Positions 1-7,809 of a stretch of DNA of 64,000 bases are shown piece after piece. The stretch is from DATKMK01 sp035541895 (GTDB lineage Bacteria; Desulfobacterota; Binatia; HRBIN30; JACQVA1): NCBI GenBank assembly GCA_035541895.1, contig DATKMK010000011.1, positions 91,948-155,947 of the forward strand. Reading direction: 5' to 3'. The first letter of the stretch is position 1. Every line of letters begins with the position of its first letter. Position numbers and translations under genes: made by a program. Below the pieces are notes generated by a model. It saw nothing but the letters and a program-made list of their open reading frames with translations. It was not told the origin of the DNA and did not search any database.

Positions 1-2
1 CG

Positions 3-533
3 CAGGACGAGATGCTGCGCATGTTGGTGCTGCTGTTGGTCGCCGGCAACGAGACGACTACGACGCTCATCAGCAACACCGTGCTGACGCTGCTCGATCA
101 TCCCGACGCGATGGCTCAGTTGCGGCGCCAGCCGGAGTTGGTCCCGTCTGCCATCGAAGAGGTACTGCGCTATTGCTCGCCGGTGCAACTCGATCCGCGC
201 ATGGCGAAGCGGCGCGTCGAGTTGCACGGTCAGATCGTGGAGCCGGGCGAATTCGTCGTCTGCTGGCTGGGCTCGGCCAACCGCGACCAAGCCGAGTTCG
301 TCGATGGTGAGCGTTTCGACATCGCTCGTGAAGACAACCGCCACCTCGCCTTCGGGTTCGGCGTACACTACTGCCTCGGCTCGAATCTAGCGCGCCTCGA
401 AGCACAAGTCGCGCTGCGGGCGTTGCTCGCGCGCACGCGGTCGTTCGAGCGCACGACCACCGCGCCGCTGCCGCTGCATCCCAGCCTCGTCTTTCGCGCG
501 GTGACCGAGCTGCCGCTGCGTTTGGCGGCGTGA
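3..533 (+). CDS. Cytochrome P450, C-terminal part (cut by window start)
   Basis: This is the C-terminal 176 codons of a P450 monooxygenase; the start lies outside the window. The I-helix oxygen-activation motif is visible as LLVAGNETTTT near residues 11-21. The K-helix ExxR motif is EEVLRY. The haem-ligand loop is FGFGVHYCLGSNLARLEA, with the axial cysteine in HYCLG. The end, with a Leu/Pro-rich tail, is normal for bacterial soluble P450s. The substrate cannot be inferred. It runs tail to tail into a P450 N-terminal fragment on the other strand. Family assignment is secure; completeness upstream is unknown. Confidence 0.93.
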   Translation, partial: QDEMLRMLVLLLVAGNETTTTLISNTVLTLLDHPDAMAQLRRQPELVPSAIEEVLRYCSPVQLDPRMAKRRVELHGQIVEPGEFVVCWLGSANRDQAEFVDGERFDIAREDNRHLAFGFGVHYCLGSNLARLEAQVALRALLARTRSFERTTTAPLPLHPSLVFRAVTELPLRLAA

Positions 534-553
534 GCGGCTTGGCAGCGCGTGGA

Positions 554-787
554 GAACACCGTGCCTTTAGCCGAACTGTAGGTCTGATGATCGACGATCG
601 CGTCGACGACGTCCGCGTCGCGCGACAACTCAAGGAAATCGAGATCGTCGTTGCGGTACCCCGGCGCGGGATCACGCAACCAGCGGTAAATCCGGTACGA
701 GCTTTCGTGAAAGTCGTACGAAAACCGGTTCAGCTCCATCGCACTGGCGTATCGCCGATCGCGTATCGCGCCGATCGTCGATTGCAT
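554..787 (-). pseudogene. Truncated cytochrome P450, N-terminal fragment
   Basis: Read on the minus strand from 787, about 78 residues look like the N-terminus of a bacterial P450: SYDFHESSYRIYRWLRDPAP, then YRNDDLDFLELSRDADVV, then a DHQTYSSAKGTVF segment. In intact P450s these are followed by the B-C helices and the rest of the enzyme. Here resemblance stops near 554 and the frame runs antisense through the tail of the plus-strand P450, so no haem loop or I-helix is encoded. An internal ATG at 739 (MELNRFSYDF) may have been the start. I read it as a relic, probably left by deletion or inversion between two P450 genes. Confidence 0.7.
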
Positions 788-874
788 GCAAGCCTCAGAA
801 TCGTCCGCACCGTGCTTGCGTCAGGCAGGCGCCAGAGTAGTGATTGAACCACCGTCAACCTGCGAGGTGTTGCG

Positions 875-1501
875 ATGATCGATCTCTACACGTGGACCAC
901 GCCCAACGGGCGCAAGATCTCCATCATGCTCGAAGAGACCGGACTGCCGTACAAAGTCATTCCGGTGAATCTCACCAAGAACGAGCAGTTCAGCCCCGAG
1001 TTCACGGCGATCAATCCGAACCAGAAGATCCCGGCGATCGTCGATCACGACGTGCCGGGCGGACCGTTGAGCATCTTCGAGTCGGGCGCGATTCTGTTCC
1101 ATCTCGCCGAGAAGACCGGCAAGTTCTTCCCGAGCGACGCGCGTGGCCGCAGCCGCGTGATGGAGTGGCTGATGTACCAGATGAGTCACGTCGGGCCGAT
1201 CATCGGGCAGACCGGCCACTTCATCAATCAAGCCCCGGAAAAGATCCCCTACGCGATCCAACGCTTCGTCAACGAGTCGGTCCGCATCGTCGGCGTGCTC
1301 AACGTCGGCCTGCGCGAGAGCGAGTTTCTCGCTGGCGCGTATTCGATTGCCGACATCGCGACGTATCCGTGGGTCACCGCGGCGTGGGGCCCGTTCAAGT
1401 CGATGATGCCCGAGAAAATCGGCGAGTTTGCCAACGTCCAGCGCTGGCTCGATGCGATGGCCGCGCGGCCTGCGGTGCAGCGCGGCATGGCAGTTCCCTG
1501 A
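875..1501 (+). CDS. Glutathione S-transferase, YfcG/YghU-like
   Basis: A 208-residue cytosolic GST. The N-terminal thioredoxin-like domain spans about 1-85: IDLYTWTTPNGRKISIMLEE carries the TPNGRK signature of the bacterial Nu-class (YfcG/YghU/Ure2p-like) group. Next come INPNQKIPAIVD, with the cis-proline, and FESGAILFHLAEKTG, with the Glu-Ser pair that holds the glutathione gamma-glutamyl group. The C-terminal all-helical domain ends with FANVQRWLDAMAARPAVQRG. Family members typically act as glutathione-dependent disulfide reductases. The start ATG follows TGCGAGGTGTTGCG, a modest ribosome site. It is divergent from the P450 relic. The exact substrate is unknown. Confidence 0.9.
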   Translation: MIDLYTWTTPNGRKISIMLEETGLPYKVIPVNLTKNEQFSPEFTAINPNQKIPAIVDHDVPGGPLSIFESGAILFHLAEKTGKFFPSDARGRSRVMEWLMYQMSHVGPIIGQTGHFINQAPEKIPYAIQRFVNESVRIVGVLNVGLRESEFLAGAYSIADIATYPWVTAAWGPFKSMMPEKIGEFANVQRWLDAMAARPAVQRGMAVP

Positions 1502-1590
1502 ATGCGGAATGCCCTGAATTCGGAATGCGGGAGTGCGGAATGCGGAATAGGGCGCGACCGCGCTCCCCTACGTCAGGAATTCCGCATTCA
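1501..1590. repeat. Inverted repeat, GCGGAATGCGGAAT family (copy 1)
   Basis: A left arm (1501-1550) has several copies of a GCGGAAT/GGAATGCGG unit, and a right arm (1575-1590) has the complement GGAATTCCGCATTC. It fills the whole space between the stops of the GST and SDR genes. A second copy of the same family lies at 4123-4227. The arms could form an imperfect hairpin and may serve as a shared terminator, but there is no T-run. Function is not known. Confidence 0.7.
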
Positions 1591-2421
1591 TCACGGCTTG
1601 CCGATGAGTCCGGTGAGCCATTGCGTCGCCTGCGTCCCCCAGTGAATGAACGAATCGGCAACGCCGGGGGCGAGGGCGGCGAGTTTCTCCAGCGTCGCGA
1701 CACCGGGCGGAACCGAGATCTCAACCAAGCGGAAGCGGGCGGCAGCGAAGACCGCCCACACGACCCACGATGGCGGCATGTTGAGCGCCGACGGCCACAG
1801 CGCGCCGAACTGGTCGTTCCGTTCGAGACTCTGCGCCATCGGCGTGTCGATGACCCCGGGCATCACGAGCGCGACGTGGATGTTGGTATTGTGCAGCTCG
1901 ACCCGGAGCGCCTCGGTGAGACCGACGAGCGCAAACTTACTGGCGCAATAGCCACCGAGCGGTGACACCCCGCGCCGGCCGGCGAGCGAGGCGACGTTGA
2001 CGATGCACCCGTCGCCATGCGGCTGCATCACTCGCACAGCTTCCTGCATCACCGCGAGCGCGCCGAATACGTTGACGCTGAACATTGCGGTGAGATCGGC
2101 CGGCTTCAGATCGACGACTGGTGCGGGGATCATGATGCCGGCGTTGTTGACCACGATGTCGATGCGGCGGAAATGCTTGTGCACCGCCCGCAGGCAGGTT
2201 CGGACGGCGGCGGGCTTGGTGACGTCGGCGGGCGCGACGAAGGCATCGCCGCCGTTGTCCGTAACGGCGTGCGCGACCTCGTCGAGCGCTGCGCGCCGGC
2301 GCGACACCAACGCCACGCGCGCCCCCGCCGCCGCAAACGCGAGAGCGGTCTCGCGACCAATGCCGCTCGACGCGCCGGTTACCACCACCGTCTTGTCACG
2401 AAAGTCATCGAACCACGCCAT
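1591..2421 (-). CDS. Short-chain dehydrogenase/reductase (SDR)
   Basis: A 276-residue classical SDR, NAD(P)-dependent. The Rossmann glycine motif TGASSGIG is at residues 15-22. NNAG follows the fourth strand, and the catalytic Ser is in VNVASLAG, followed by YCASK (YxxxK). Arginines in SRRR after the second strand suggest NADPH preference. The C-terminus is about 40 residues longer than minimal SDRs and hydrophobic, as in reductases that sit near membranes. The ATG at 2421 is preceded by GAGGAG with 6-nt spacing, which decides it over upstream in-frame starts that run into a repeat. Substrate unknown. Convergent with the GST gene. Confidence 0.9.
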   Translation of the reverse strand: MAWFDDFRDKTVVVTGASSGIGRETALAFAAAGARVALVSRRRAALDEVAHAVTDNGGDAFVAPADVTKPAAVRTCLRAVHKHFRRIDIVVNNAGIMIPAPVVDLKPADLTAMFSVNVFGALAVMQEAVRVMQPHGDGCIVNVASLAGRRGVSPLGGYCASKFALVGLTEALRVELHNTNIHVALVMPGVIDTPMAQSLERNDQFGALWPSALNMPPSWVVWAVFAAARFRLVEISVPPGVATLEKLAALAPGVADSFIHWGTQATQWLTGLIGKP

Positions 2422-2551
2422 GCGATCTCCTCGCTGCACGCAGCATCGCGCGGTGACGTGCATCTCGTCAAACCGGTGGAACGCGATCTCCGAGCGCGCC
2501 CGGAGGTCACGCTCCACCGAGGCCAGCTCGCCCCAATGAGACAGAAGACAA

Positions 2552-2711
2552 TTCACCACAGAGGCACCGAGACACGGAGAATGAGATCCTCCAGGGTTGA
2601 AGACTTCGCTTCGAAGCTTCATCTCGACTTCATCCTAGATCGGGCGTGGTCCTTCAGCTGCGAGCTTCCGAATTCCTTGTCTCCTCCGTGTCTTCGCGTC
2701 TCTGTGGTGAA
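2552..2711. repeat. Inverted repeat pair, CACAGAGGCACCGAGACACGGAG family
   Basis: The 28-nt arm at 2552-2579 (starting TTCACCACAGAG) and the complement at 2684-2711 match at 24 of 28 positions, separated by about 104 nt without a gene. The unit lies between the divergent SDR and ABC1 genes. It is unrelated in sequence to the other two repeat families in the window. Similar inverted units are dispersed in many environmental genomes, as I recall. No function can be shown here. Confidence 0.7.
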
Positions 2712-2777
2712 ATCTTTTTCACATCAAGGTTAGGTGGCTTGCAGCGCACCCGCCGAATCGCCAGACTGCGGTCATCC

Positions 2778-4118
2778 ATGGCGGCACGCAGCGAACAGCG
2801 GACCGGCAACACGCTCACACGCGGGCGGGCGCGGCGGGTGTTCAAGGTCGGCGAGCTGGCGACGTCGGTCGGCTCATCGTACGTCGTCGAAGCCCTCAAG
2901 TGGCCGTTCCGTTCCGCCGGCAAGCGCCAACAAGGATTGCTCGACGCGCACATTCGCAACGCGATCAAAATCGTCGAGGGTTCGCAGCAGCTCAAGGGCG
3001 CGTTCATGAAGCTGGTGCAGATGCTGTCGATGCGCGATGACATCCTGCCGCCGCAAGCGCTGGATATCTTGTCGGTGGTGCAGTCGCACGTGCCGCCGAT
3101 GGAGTATCCGTTGATTCGCGAGCAGGTCCGTCGCGAGCTCGGCGCGTATCCTGAGGAGTTGTTCGCGTCGTTCGACGAGCAGGCATTCGCCGCGGCGTCG
3201 CTCGGGCAAGTGCATGCGGCACGCTTGCCGAACGGTGAAGAGGTCGTCGTCAAGGTGCAGTATCCCGGCGTCGATGAGACGGTGAAGCAGGATCTGCAGA
3301 ACATCAAAACCCTGCTGCGGACCTTCGCGCTGATCGGCCGCGACGTCATGCGGCAGAAGATTGATCCATCGGATGTCTACCGCGAACTCGAAGAGCGGCT
3401 GCACGAAGAACTCGACTACGTCAACGAGGCCAAGAACATCGCGCTGTTCCAGAAGATGTTTCGTGACGACGACGAGATCGTGATCCCGCAAGTGTACCCG
3501 GACTTTTCATCGCGACGCGTGCTGACCATGAGCCGCGTTGAAGGCTACCCGTTCGCCGACATCCTCAACCCGGGCGTCGATCAAGCGCTCAAGGACTGGG
3601 TGGCGCTGAAGTATTTCCATGCCCTATGGCGGCAGGTGTTCGAGTTCGGCGTGCTGCACACCGACCCGCACCCGGGCAACTACCTGGTCACCTTTCATCC
3701 CAAGCTGGTGATCCTCGACTTCGGATCCATCCGCATTTTTCCTGAACCCATTCGGAAGGCCTACCACACGTTGGCGCGGGCCATCTTGGCGCGCGATGAA
3801 GCCACCATGGCGGACTGCTTTGTGCGGCTCGGCTTCCTCGACAAGGGCGACGACCCCAAGCCGATGGTGCGCATCATGTACCTCATCTTCGAACCGGTGA
3901 TGGTCGACCGGCGTTACGATCCACGAGATTTCCACTCGGTGGAGCGCGCGATGGAAATCGCCACCATCGGCTTCGAAGCCCGCATCTTCAAGACCCCCGG
4001 CCACCGTGTGTTCCTCGCCCGTGCCTTGATGGGGTTGGACGCCTACCTGAAACAGTTCGGCACCGTCACCAACTGGCACCGCGAGTTCAAAGCCTGCGTG
4101 GAACAGGTGAAAGGATGA
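2778..4118 (+). CDS. ABC1/AarF/UbiB-family kinase-like protein
   Basis: A 446-residue member of the ABC1 atypical kinase family, known for roles in ubiquinone biosynthesis (UbiB, COQ8). Visible elements are an Ala-rich nucleotide loop (FAAASLGQVHAARL), the lysine in VVVKVQYPG, the catalytic-loop equivalent HTDPHPGNYL and the metal site LDFGSIR. The family KxGQ motif is KLVQ here (residues 78-81), so the invariant glycine is valine. Unlike UbiB there is no clear pair of C-terminal membrane helices. The ATG at 2778 is the first in-frame ATG after the repeat-containing leader. Physiological role uncertain; there is no ubi gene next to it. Confidence 0.85.
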   Translation: MAARSEQRTGNTLTRGRARRVFKVGELATSVGSSYVVEALKWPFRSAGKRQQGLLDAHIRNAIKIVEGSQQLKGAFMKLVQMLSMRDDILPPQALDILSVVQSHVPPMEYPLIREQVRRELGAYPEELFASFDEQAFAAASLGQVHAARLPNGEEVVVKVQYPGVDETVKQDLQNIKTLLRTFALIGRDVMRQKIDPSDVYRELEERLHEELDYVNEAKNIALFQKMFRDDDEIVIPQVYPDFSSRRVLTMSRVEGYPFADILNPGVDQALKDWVALKYFHALWRQVFEFGVLHTDPHPGNYLVTFHPKLVILDFGSIRIFPEPIRKAYHTLARAILARDEATMADCFVRLGFLDKGDDPKPMVRIMYLIFEPVMVDRRYDPRDFHSVERAMEIATIGFEARIFKTPGHRVFLARALMGLDAYLKQFGTVTNWHREFKACVEQVKG

Positions 4119-4122
4119 GACC

Positions 4123-4227
4123 AATGCGGAGTGTCGAATTCGGAATGCGGAATGGAAGTGGCAGAGGCCGGTATGAAGCGCGGTGAGTCCGAACATTCCG
4201 CACTCCGCCCTCCGCACTCCGCACTGG
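4123..4227. repeat. Inverted repeat, GCGGAATGCGGAAT family (copy 2)
   Basis: Left arm 4123-4154 (AATGCGGAGTG, CGGAATGCGGAATGG) and right arm 4194-4227 (CATTCCGCACTCCGC, CTCCGCACTCCGC) are complementary with a 40-nt spacer. The unit covers the junction between the ABC1 gene and the GH13 gene, and its right arm lies inside the GH13 reading frame. It is the same family as 1501-1590. Confidence 0.7.
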
Positions 4228-5834
4228 AATGGTGGCGCGAGGCGGTCTTCTATCAGATCTACGTGCGCAGCTTTCAGGACGCCAATGGTGACGGCATCGG
4301 CGATCTCGCGGGGCTGATCGAGCGACTCGACTACTTGAACGACGGCACGCCCAACTCGCTCGGCGTCGACGCGTTGTGGCTCAATCCGATCAACCCGTCG
4401 CCGATGTTCGATTTCGGCTACGATGTCAGCGACTATTGCGCGATCGATCCCGTGTTCGGCACGCTCGACGATCTGGATCGGCTCGTTGCCGAAGCGCACC
4501 GGCGCAACATGCGCGTCATTCTCGATTTGGTGCCGAACCACAGCTCGCACCTCCATGCATGGTTTCGTGAATCGCGCAGCTCGCGAACCAGTTCCAAGCG
4601 CGATTGGTACACGTGGCGTGATCCGGCGCCGGACGGCGGTCCGCCGAATAACTGGGTCAGCGTCTTCGGCGGGCCGGCGTGGGAATTCGACGAGCAGACC
4701 GGGCAGTACTACCTGCACTCGTTCCTCGTCGAGCAACCCGATCTCAACTATCGCAATCCCGCCGTCGTCGAGGCGATGGAGAACGTCCTCACGTTCTGGC
4801 TCGATCGCGGCGTCGACGGGTTCCGCGTCGACGTCATTCACAAGATGGTCAAGGACGCGGCGTTGCGATCCAACCCAAAACCGAATCCGAGCCAGGAGCA
4901 TCCGATCATTCATTACGGCGGACAGGTTCACCTGCACGACGAAGATCAGCCCGAGGTGCACGACGTCATCCGGAGCTGGCGGCGAATCCTCGATCGCTAC
5001 GGCGCCGGCACGATGGTGGGCGAGGTGGGGCTGTACGATCCGGTGCGGATTGCAGCGTATCAGGGCAACGGACACGACGAGTTGCCGCTGGCGTTCAACT
5101 TTCCCTTCCTATGGACCCCGTGGGACGCGGCGGCGTTTCGCGAACGGGTCGACGAGATCGAGCGCGTGTGGCCGCCGGCGGCGCAGCCCACGTACACGCT
5201 CTCGAACCACGACGTGCCGCGCCACCGCTCGCGCTTCGACGATGCCCGCTACGGAGACGCGCGCGCGCGGGTCGCGGCGCTGATGCTGCTGACGCTGCGC
5301 GGGACGCCGTTCGTCTACTACGGCGACGAGATCGGCATGCTCGACGGCGTGATTCCGGCCGAGCGGATTTGCGATCCGGTCGGCAAGCGCTTCCCCGCCG
5401 TCGGCCGTGATCCATGCCGCACGCCCATGCAATGGAGTGGCGGTCGCCTCGCTGGCTTCACAACGGCGCCCGATGCATGGCTGCCGTTGTCGTCCGATCA
5501 CACGCGGATCAACGTGGCGGCCGAGCGCAACGATTCGCGCTCGCTGCTGAGTTTCTATCGCCGACTCGTGTGGTATCGAAAGCAGTGCGCCCCGCTCACG
5601 CGTGGGACGTACCGCGCGCTCGACCGCGCGCCCGATACCTTCGTGTACGTGCGCGAACACGCCGGCGAGATGCGGCTCGTCGCACTGAACTTTGCATCTG
5701 AGGCGCGAACCATCGCGTTGCCGTCCGGACCGGCACGCGTCGAGCTGTCGACAGATCCTGATCGCGCAATTGGTGCGGTTCCCGCCGGCTCGTTCACGCT
5801 CGCGCCGAGCGAGGGAGTGTTGATCGCGTTGTAG
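4173..5834 (+). CDS. GH13 alpha-glucosidase (oligo-1,6-glucosidase type)
   Basis: A 553-residue alpha-amylase-family hydrolase. The conserved regions are in order: region I in LDLVPNHSS, region II GVDGFRVDV with the nucleophile Asp, region III VGEVGLY with the general acid Glu, and region IV TLSNHDVPRH with the transition-state Asp. QIYVRSFQDANGDGIGDL near the N-terminus and a length of about 550 fit oligo-1,6-glucosidase/alpha-glucosidase rather than trehalose synthase. There is no signal peptide, so it is cytoplasmic. The ATG at 4173 has AGAGG 5 nt upstream; a GTG at 4131 is also in frame. Residues before EWWREAVFY are encoded by an inverted repeat and probably lack function. Confidence 0.88.
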   Translation: MKRGESEHSALRPPHSALEWWREAVFYQIYVRSFQDANGDGIGDLAGLIERLDYLNDGTPNSLGVDALWLNPINPSPMFDFGYDVSDYCAIDPVFGTLDDLDRLVAEAHRRNMRVILDLVPNHSSHLHAWFRESRSSRTSSKRDWYTWRDPAPDGGPPNNWVSVFGGPAWEFDEQTGQYYLHSFLVEQPDLNYRNPAVVEAMENVLTFWLDRGVDGFRVDVIHKMVKDAALRSNPKPNPSQEHPIIHYGGQVHLHDEDQPEVHDVIRSWRRILDRYGAGTMVGEVGLYDPVRIAAYQGNGHDELPLAFNFPFLWTPWDAAAFRERVDEIERVWPPAAQPTYTLSNHDVPRHRSRFDDARYGDARARVAALMLLTLRGTPFVYYGDEIGMLDGVIPAERICDPVGKRFPAVGRDPCRTPMQWSGGRLAGFTTAPDAWLPLSSDHTRINVAAERNDSRSLLSFYRRLVWYRKQCAPLTRGTYRALDRAPDTFVYVREHAGEMRLVALNFASEARTIALPSGPARVELSTDPDRAIGAVPAGSFTLAPSEGVLIAL

Positions 5835-5849
5835 CGTCGATCGGATGGA

Positions 5850-5869
5850 GGGCGCACGGCGGTGCGCCC
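5850..5869. terminator. Bidirectional terminator hairpin
   Basis: GGGCGCAC-GGCG-GTGCGCCC forms a perfect 8-bp stem with a 4-nt loop, extendable by one A-T pair. It lies between the convergent stops of the GH13 and MmgE/PrpD genes and is followed by TTCT on the plus strand. Position and stem fit a shared terminator; the U-tract is poor. Confidence 0.6.
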
Positions 5870-5874
5870 TTCTA

Positions 5875-7350
5875 CTAGACCTTCTCCGAGCAGCACAGCC
5901 GCACCAGGTCGCGGATGCCCGACGAGCTGGCGCCTTCGAGATGGTGGATGAGGTCGATCGCCCGCTCCATCTTCTCCTTGCGCAGCGTGTAGCGGGTCTC
6001 GCGGCGGAACTTGTCTTCGACCACTTTGCGCCGCTCGTCGAACGAGCGGCCGGCGCCGCCGATCGGGACTTCTTGCTCCAACTCGAAGGTGCGGCCGTCT
6101 TCCATCTCAATCCGCACGCGCGACCCGAACGACATGCGAAAGCTGTTCAGATCCGCCGTCGCGAGATCGAGACTGTAGCGCTCGCCGAGGGGCGTATTGG
6201 TGATGCGAAGCAACGAACGGTCACGCATCCGTTGCGCGAAGATTTCGTCCTGCGTCACGCTCACGCGCCCGGCGAGATCCCACACCGCCGGGTCCTTGAT
6301 CCGATCGCGGGTGAATTGGCGGGGGGTCAACTCCTTGTCCATCAACGCCACGGCGACGTTGTAGCCGATGGAGAAGTTCAGCGTGATCGGCGAGCTCGTC
6401 GGACCTTTCACGTAGGGTGCCGAGAGGGCGTCCATGCCGACGGTGAGCGGACCCGTGGCGATGCGGACGGCTTTGACCTTGCGCGTATCGATGGTGTGTT
6501 GCCGCACCAGCGTGAGGATGCAGTCGATCATCGTGTCGAGATAGGCGCAGCCGGGGTAGGCCTTGTAGCTGAGCGTGTCGGTCAACCACACCTTTCCAAA
6601 CCCCTCGAAGGCGCCCATCAGTGGCGTGGTGGCGAACGTCTGCACGAAGCCTTGCGGATTCTCCAAGATGTCGGGGCAGCCGCGTAACCCAGCGGCGGCG
6701 AGTTCGGCGGCTTGCACACCCAGCGGCGCGGTCATCGACGCCAGCAGCACCTTTGCGTCGGAGCCGAAGAAACCGGGTTGCAGGCTGCGATTGGGTTGCA
6801 GAAGCGCGATGCCGATCGCCGACTGCACTGCGTCCTTCTCCAACTTCAGTAATTTGCCGGTGGCGATGGCGCTGGCCACCAAATGCACGAAGGTCCACAA
6901 CTGCCCGTGTGATGGGCCGATCATCACCGACGCGCCGACTCGGCCGGCGACCTCGTTGGCGAGCGTTTGCGCGAGCAGAAAATCCTTGCCGCTCACGCCC
7001 TGCTTTTCGGCGACGGCCAAGGTCGTCAGCACCGCCGAGTGACCGGTGTGACCGGCGAACAAGTAGTCGTCGTAGTCGAGCGCCATGCTCAGCGCGGTGT
7101 TGCCGAAGATCGCGTGATACACCGACGTGCGCTCGCCCGACGGCATCAAGGTGGCTTCCTTGCCGCCGCACCATTCCTTCACGGTGCGGCTCACCGTGCG
7201 GCCGGCTTCGGTGAAGTGCCCGGCGTGCACCGAGGCGATGACGCTGAGAATCTGGTTCTTGCACTCCTCCACCACGCGCCGCGGCACGTCTTCGAATTGC
7301 GCTTGCGCGACCCACTCCGCGATGCGCGCGGTGGCGTTACTTCCCTCCAT
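5875..7350 (-). CDS. MmgE/PrpD family protein
   Basis: A 491-residue protein of the MmgE/PrpD fold, which includes 2-methylcitrate dehydratase and cis-aconitate decarboxylase. Family landmarks are the all-helical N-terminal half with ALDYDDYLFAGHTGHSAVL (Asp-Asp and His in the presumed active site), the LLQPNRSLQPGFFGSDAKVL segment, SYKAYPGCAYLDTMID (a Lys-x-Tyr-Pro-Gly-Cys motif), and a C-terminal lid domain. No other methylcitrate-cycle gene (prpB, prpC, acnD) is in the window, so a 2-methylcitrate substrate cannot be claimed. The start is the ATG at 7350; no strong ribosome site was seen. It stands alone and is convergent with the GH13 gene. Confidence 0.88.
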   Translation of the reverse strand: MEGSNATARIAEWVAQAQFEDVPRRVVEECKNQILSVIASVHAGHFTEAGRTVSRTVKEWCGGKEATLMPSGERTSVYHAIFGNTALSMALDYDDYLFAGHTGHSAVLTTLAVAEKQGVSGKDFLLAQTLANEVAGRVGASVMIGPSHGQLWTFVHLVASAIATGKLLKLEKDAVQSAIGIALLQPNRSLQPGFFGSDAKVLLASMTAPLGVQAAELAAAGLRGCPDILENPQGFVQTFATTPLMGAFEGFGKVWLTDTLSYKAYPGCAYLDTMIDCILTLVRQHTIDTRKVKAVRIATGPLTVGMDALSAPYVKGPTSSPITLNFSIGYNVAVALMDKELTPRQFTRDRIKDPAVWDLAGRVSVTQDEIFAQRMRDRSLLRITNTPLGERYSLDLATADLNSFRMSFGSRVRIEMEDGRTFELEQEVPIGGAGRSFDERRKVVEDKFRRETRYTLRKEKMERAIDLIHHLEGASSSGIRDLVRLCCSEKV

Positions 7351-7485
7351 GCATTGGCCCCCTGGATTCGACTGCGGCCACCTCTATAGCGAAAAAGGCG
7401 GCTACGACGCCAGCCCAGCCGCCGGGTCGACGTGGTGGTGCGCCTTACTTTACAAGCCGGCACCCCTCCGTTAAGAGCAACACGC

Positions 7486-7809
7486 ATGGCCGCGAAGAAT
7501 GTGCGACCGAATGCCGGCGAACAGGCGCTGCTCGACGAGCTCAAGCAGCTCGCCGAGCAGATCGGCATCGAGGTGCGCGAAGAACGCTTGCTGCGCGAGG
7601 TCGGTTACCGCGTGCGCAGCGGCGGGTGTCGGGTGCGGGAGAAGAATTTGATCTTGCTCGATCGCGGGCTGCCGGTGAGCGCGCAGATCGACATCCTCGC
7701 CGGCGAGTTGGCCGCGCGCCCGCTCGAGACCGTCTACATATCGCCCGCCGCGCGACGCGTGCTCGAAGGTGCCGCCCCGGAGGCCGCCCGTGCATCGCGT
7801 CAAGGATAA
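7486..7809 (+). CDS. Conserved small protein of unknown function upstream of fur
   Basis: A predicted 107-residue soluble protein with no signal peptide or membrane segment. An N-terminal helix (LLDELKQLAEQIGIEVREE) is followed by a GGCRVREKNLILLDRGL segment and helices ending ETVYISPAARRVLE. I do not recognise a named domain. A Gly-Gly-x-Cys-Arg motif followed by a lysine/arginine-rich strand recalls small proteins found in delta-proteobacterial relatives, from memory only. It overlaps the GTG start of fur by 20 nt, so the two are translationally coupled. An earlier in-frame start at 7432 is less likely because the intervening residues are unlike the rest. Confidence 0.7.
   Translation: MAAKNVRPNAGEQALLDELKQLAEQIGIEVREERLLREVGYRVRSGGCRVREKNLILLDRGLPVSAQIDILAGELAARPLETVYISPAARRVLEGAAPEAARASRQG

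Noticed and set aside
4173..5834. Trehalose synthase (TreS) as identity of the GH13 enzyme
   Set aside because: It is about 550 residues long, and no C-terminal maltokinase part is present; alpha-glucosidase fits better.
5875..7350. 2-methylcitrate dehydratase PrpD
   Set aside because: The fold matches, but no methylcitrate-cycle partner genes are nearby, so the specific function is not supported.
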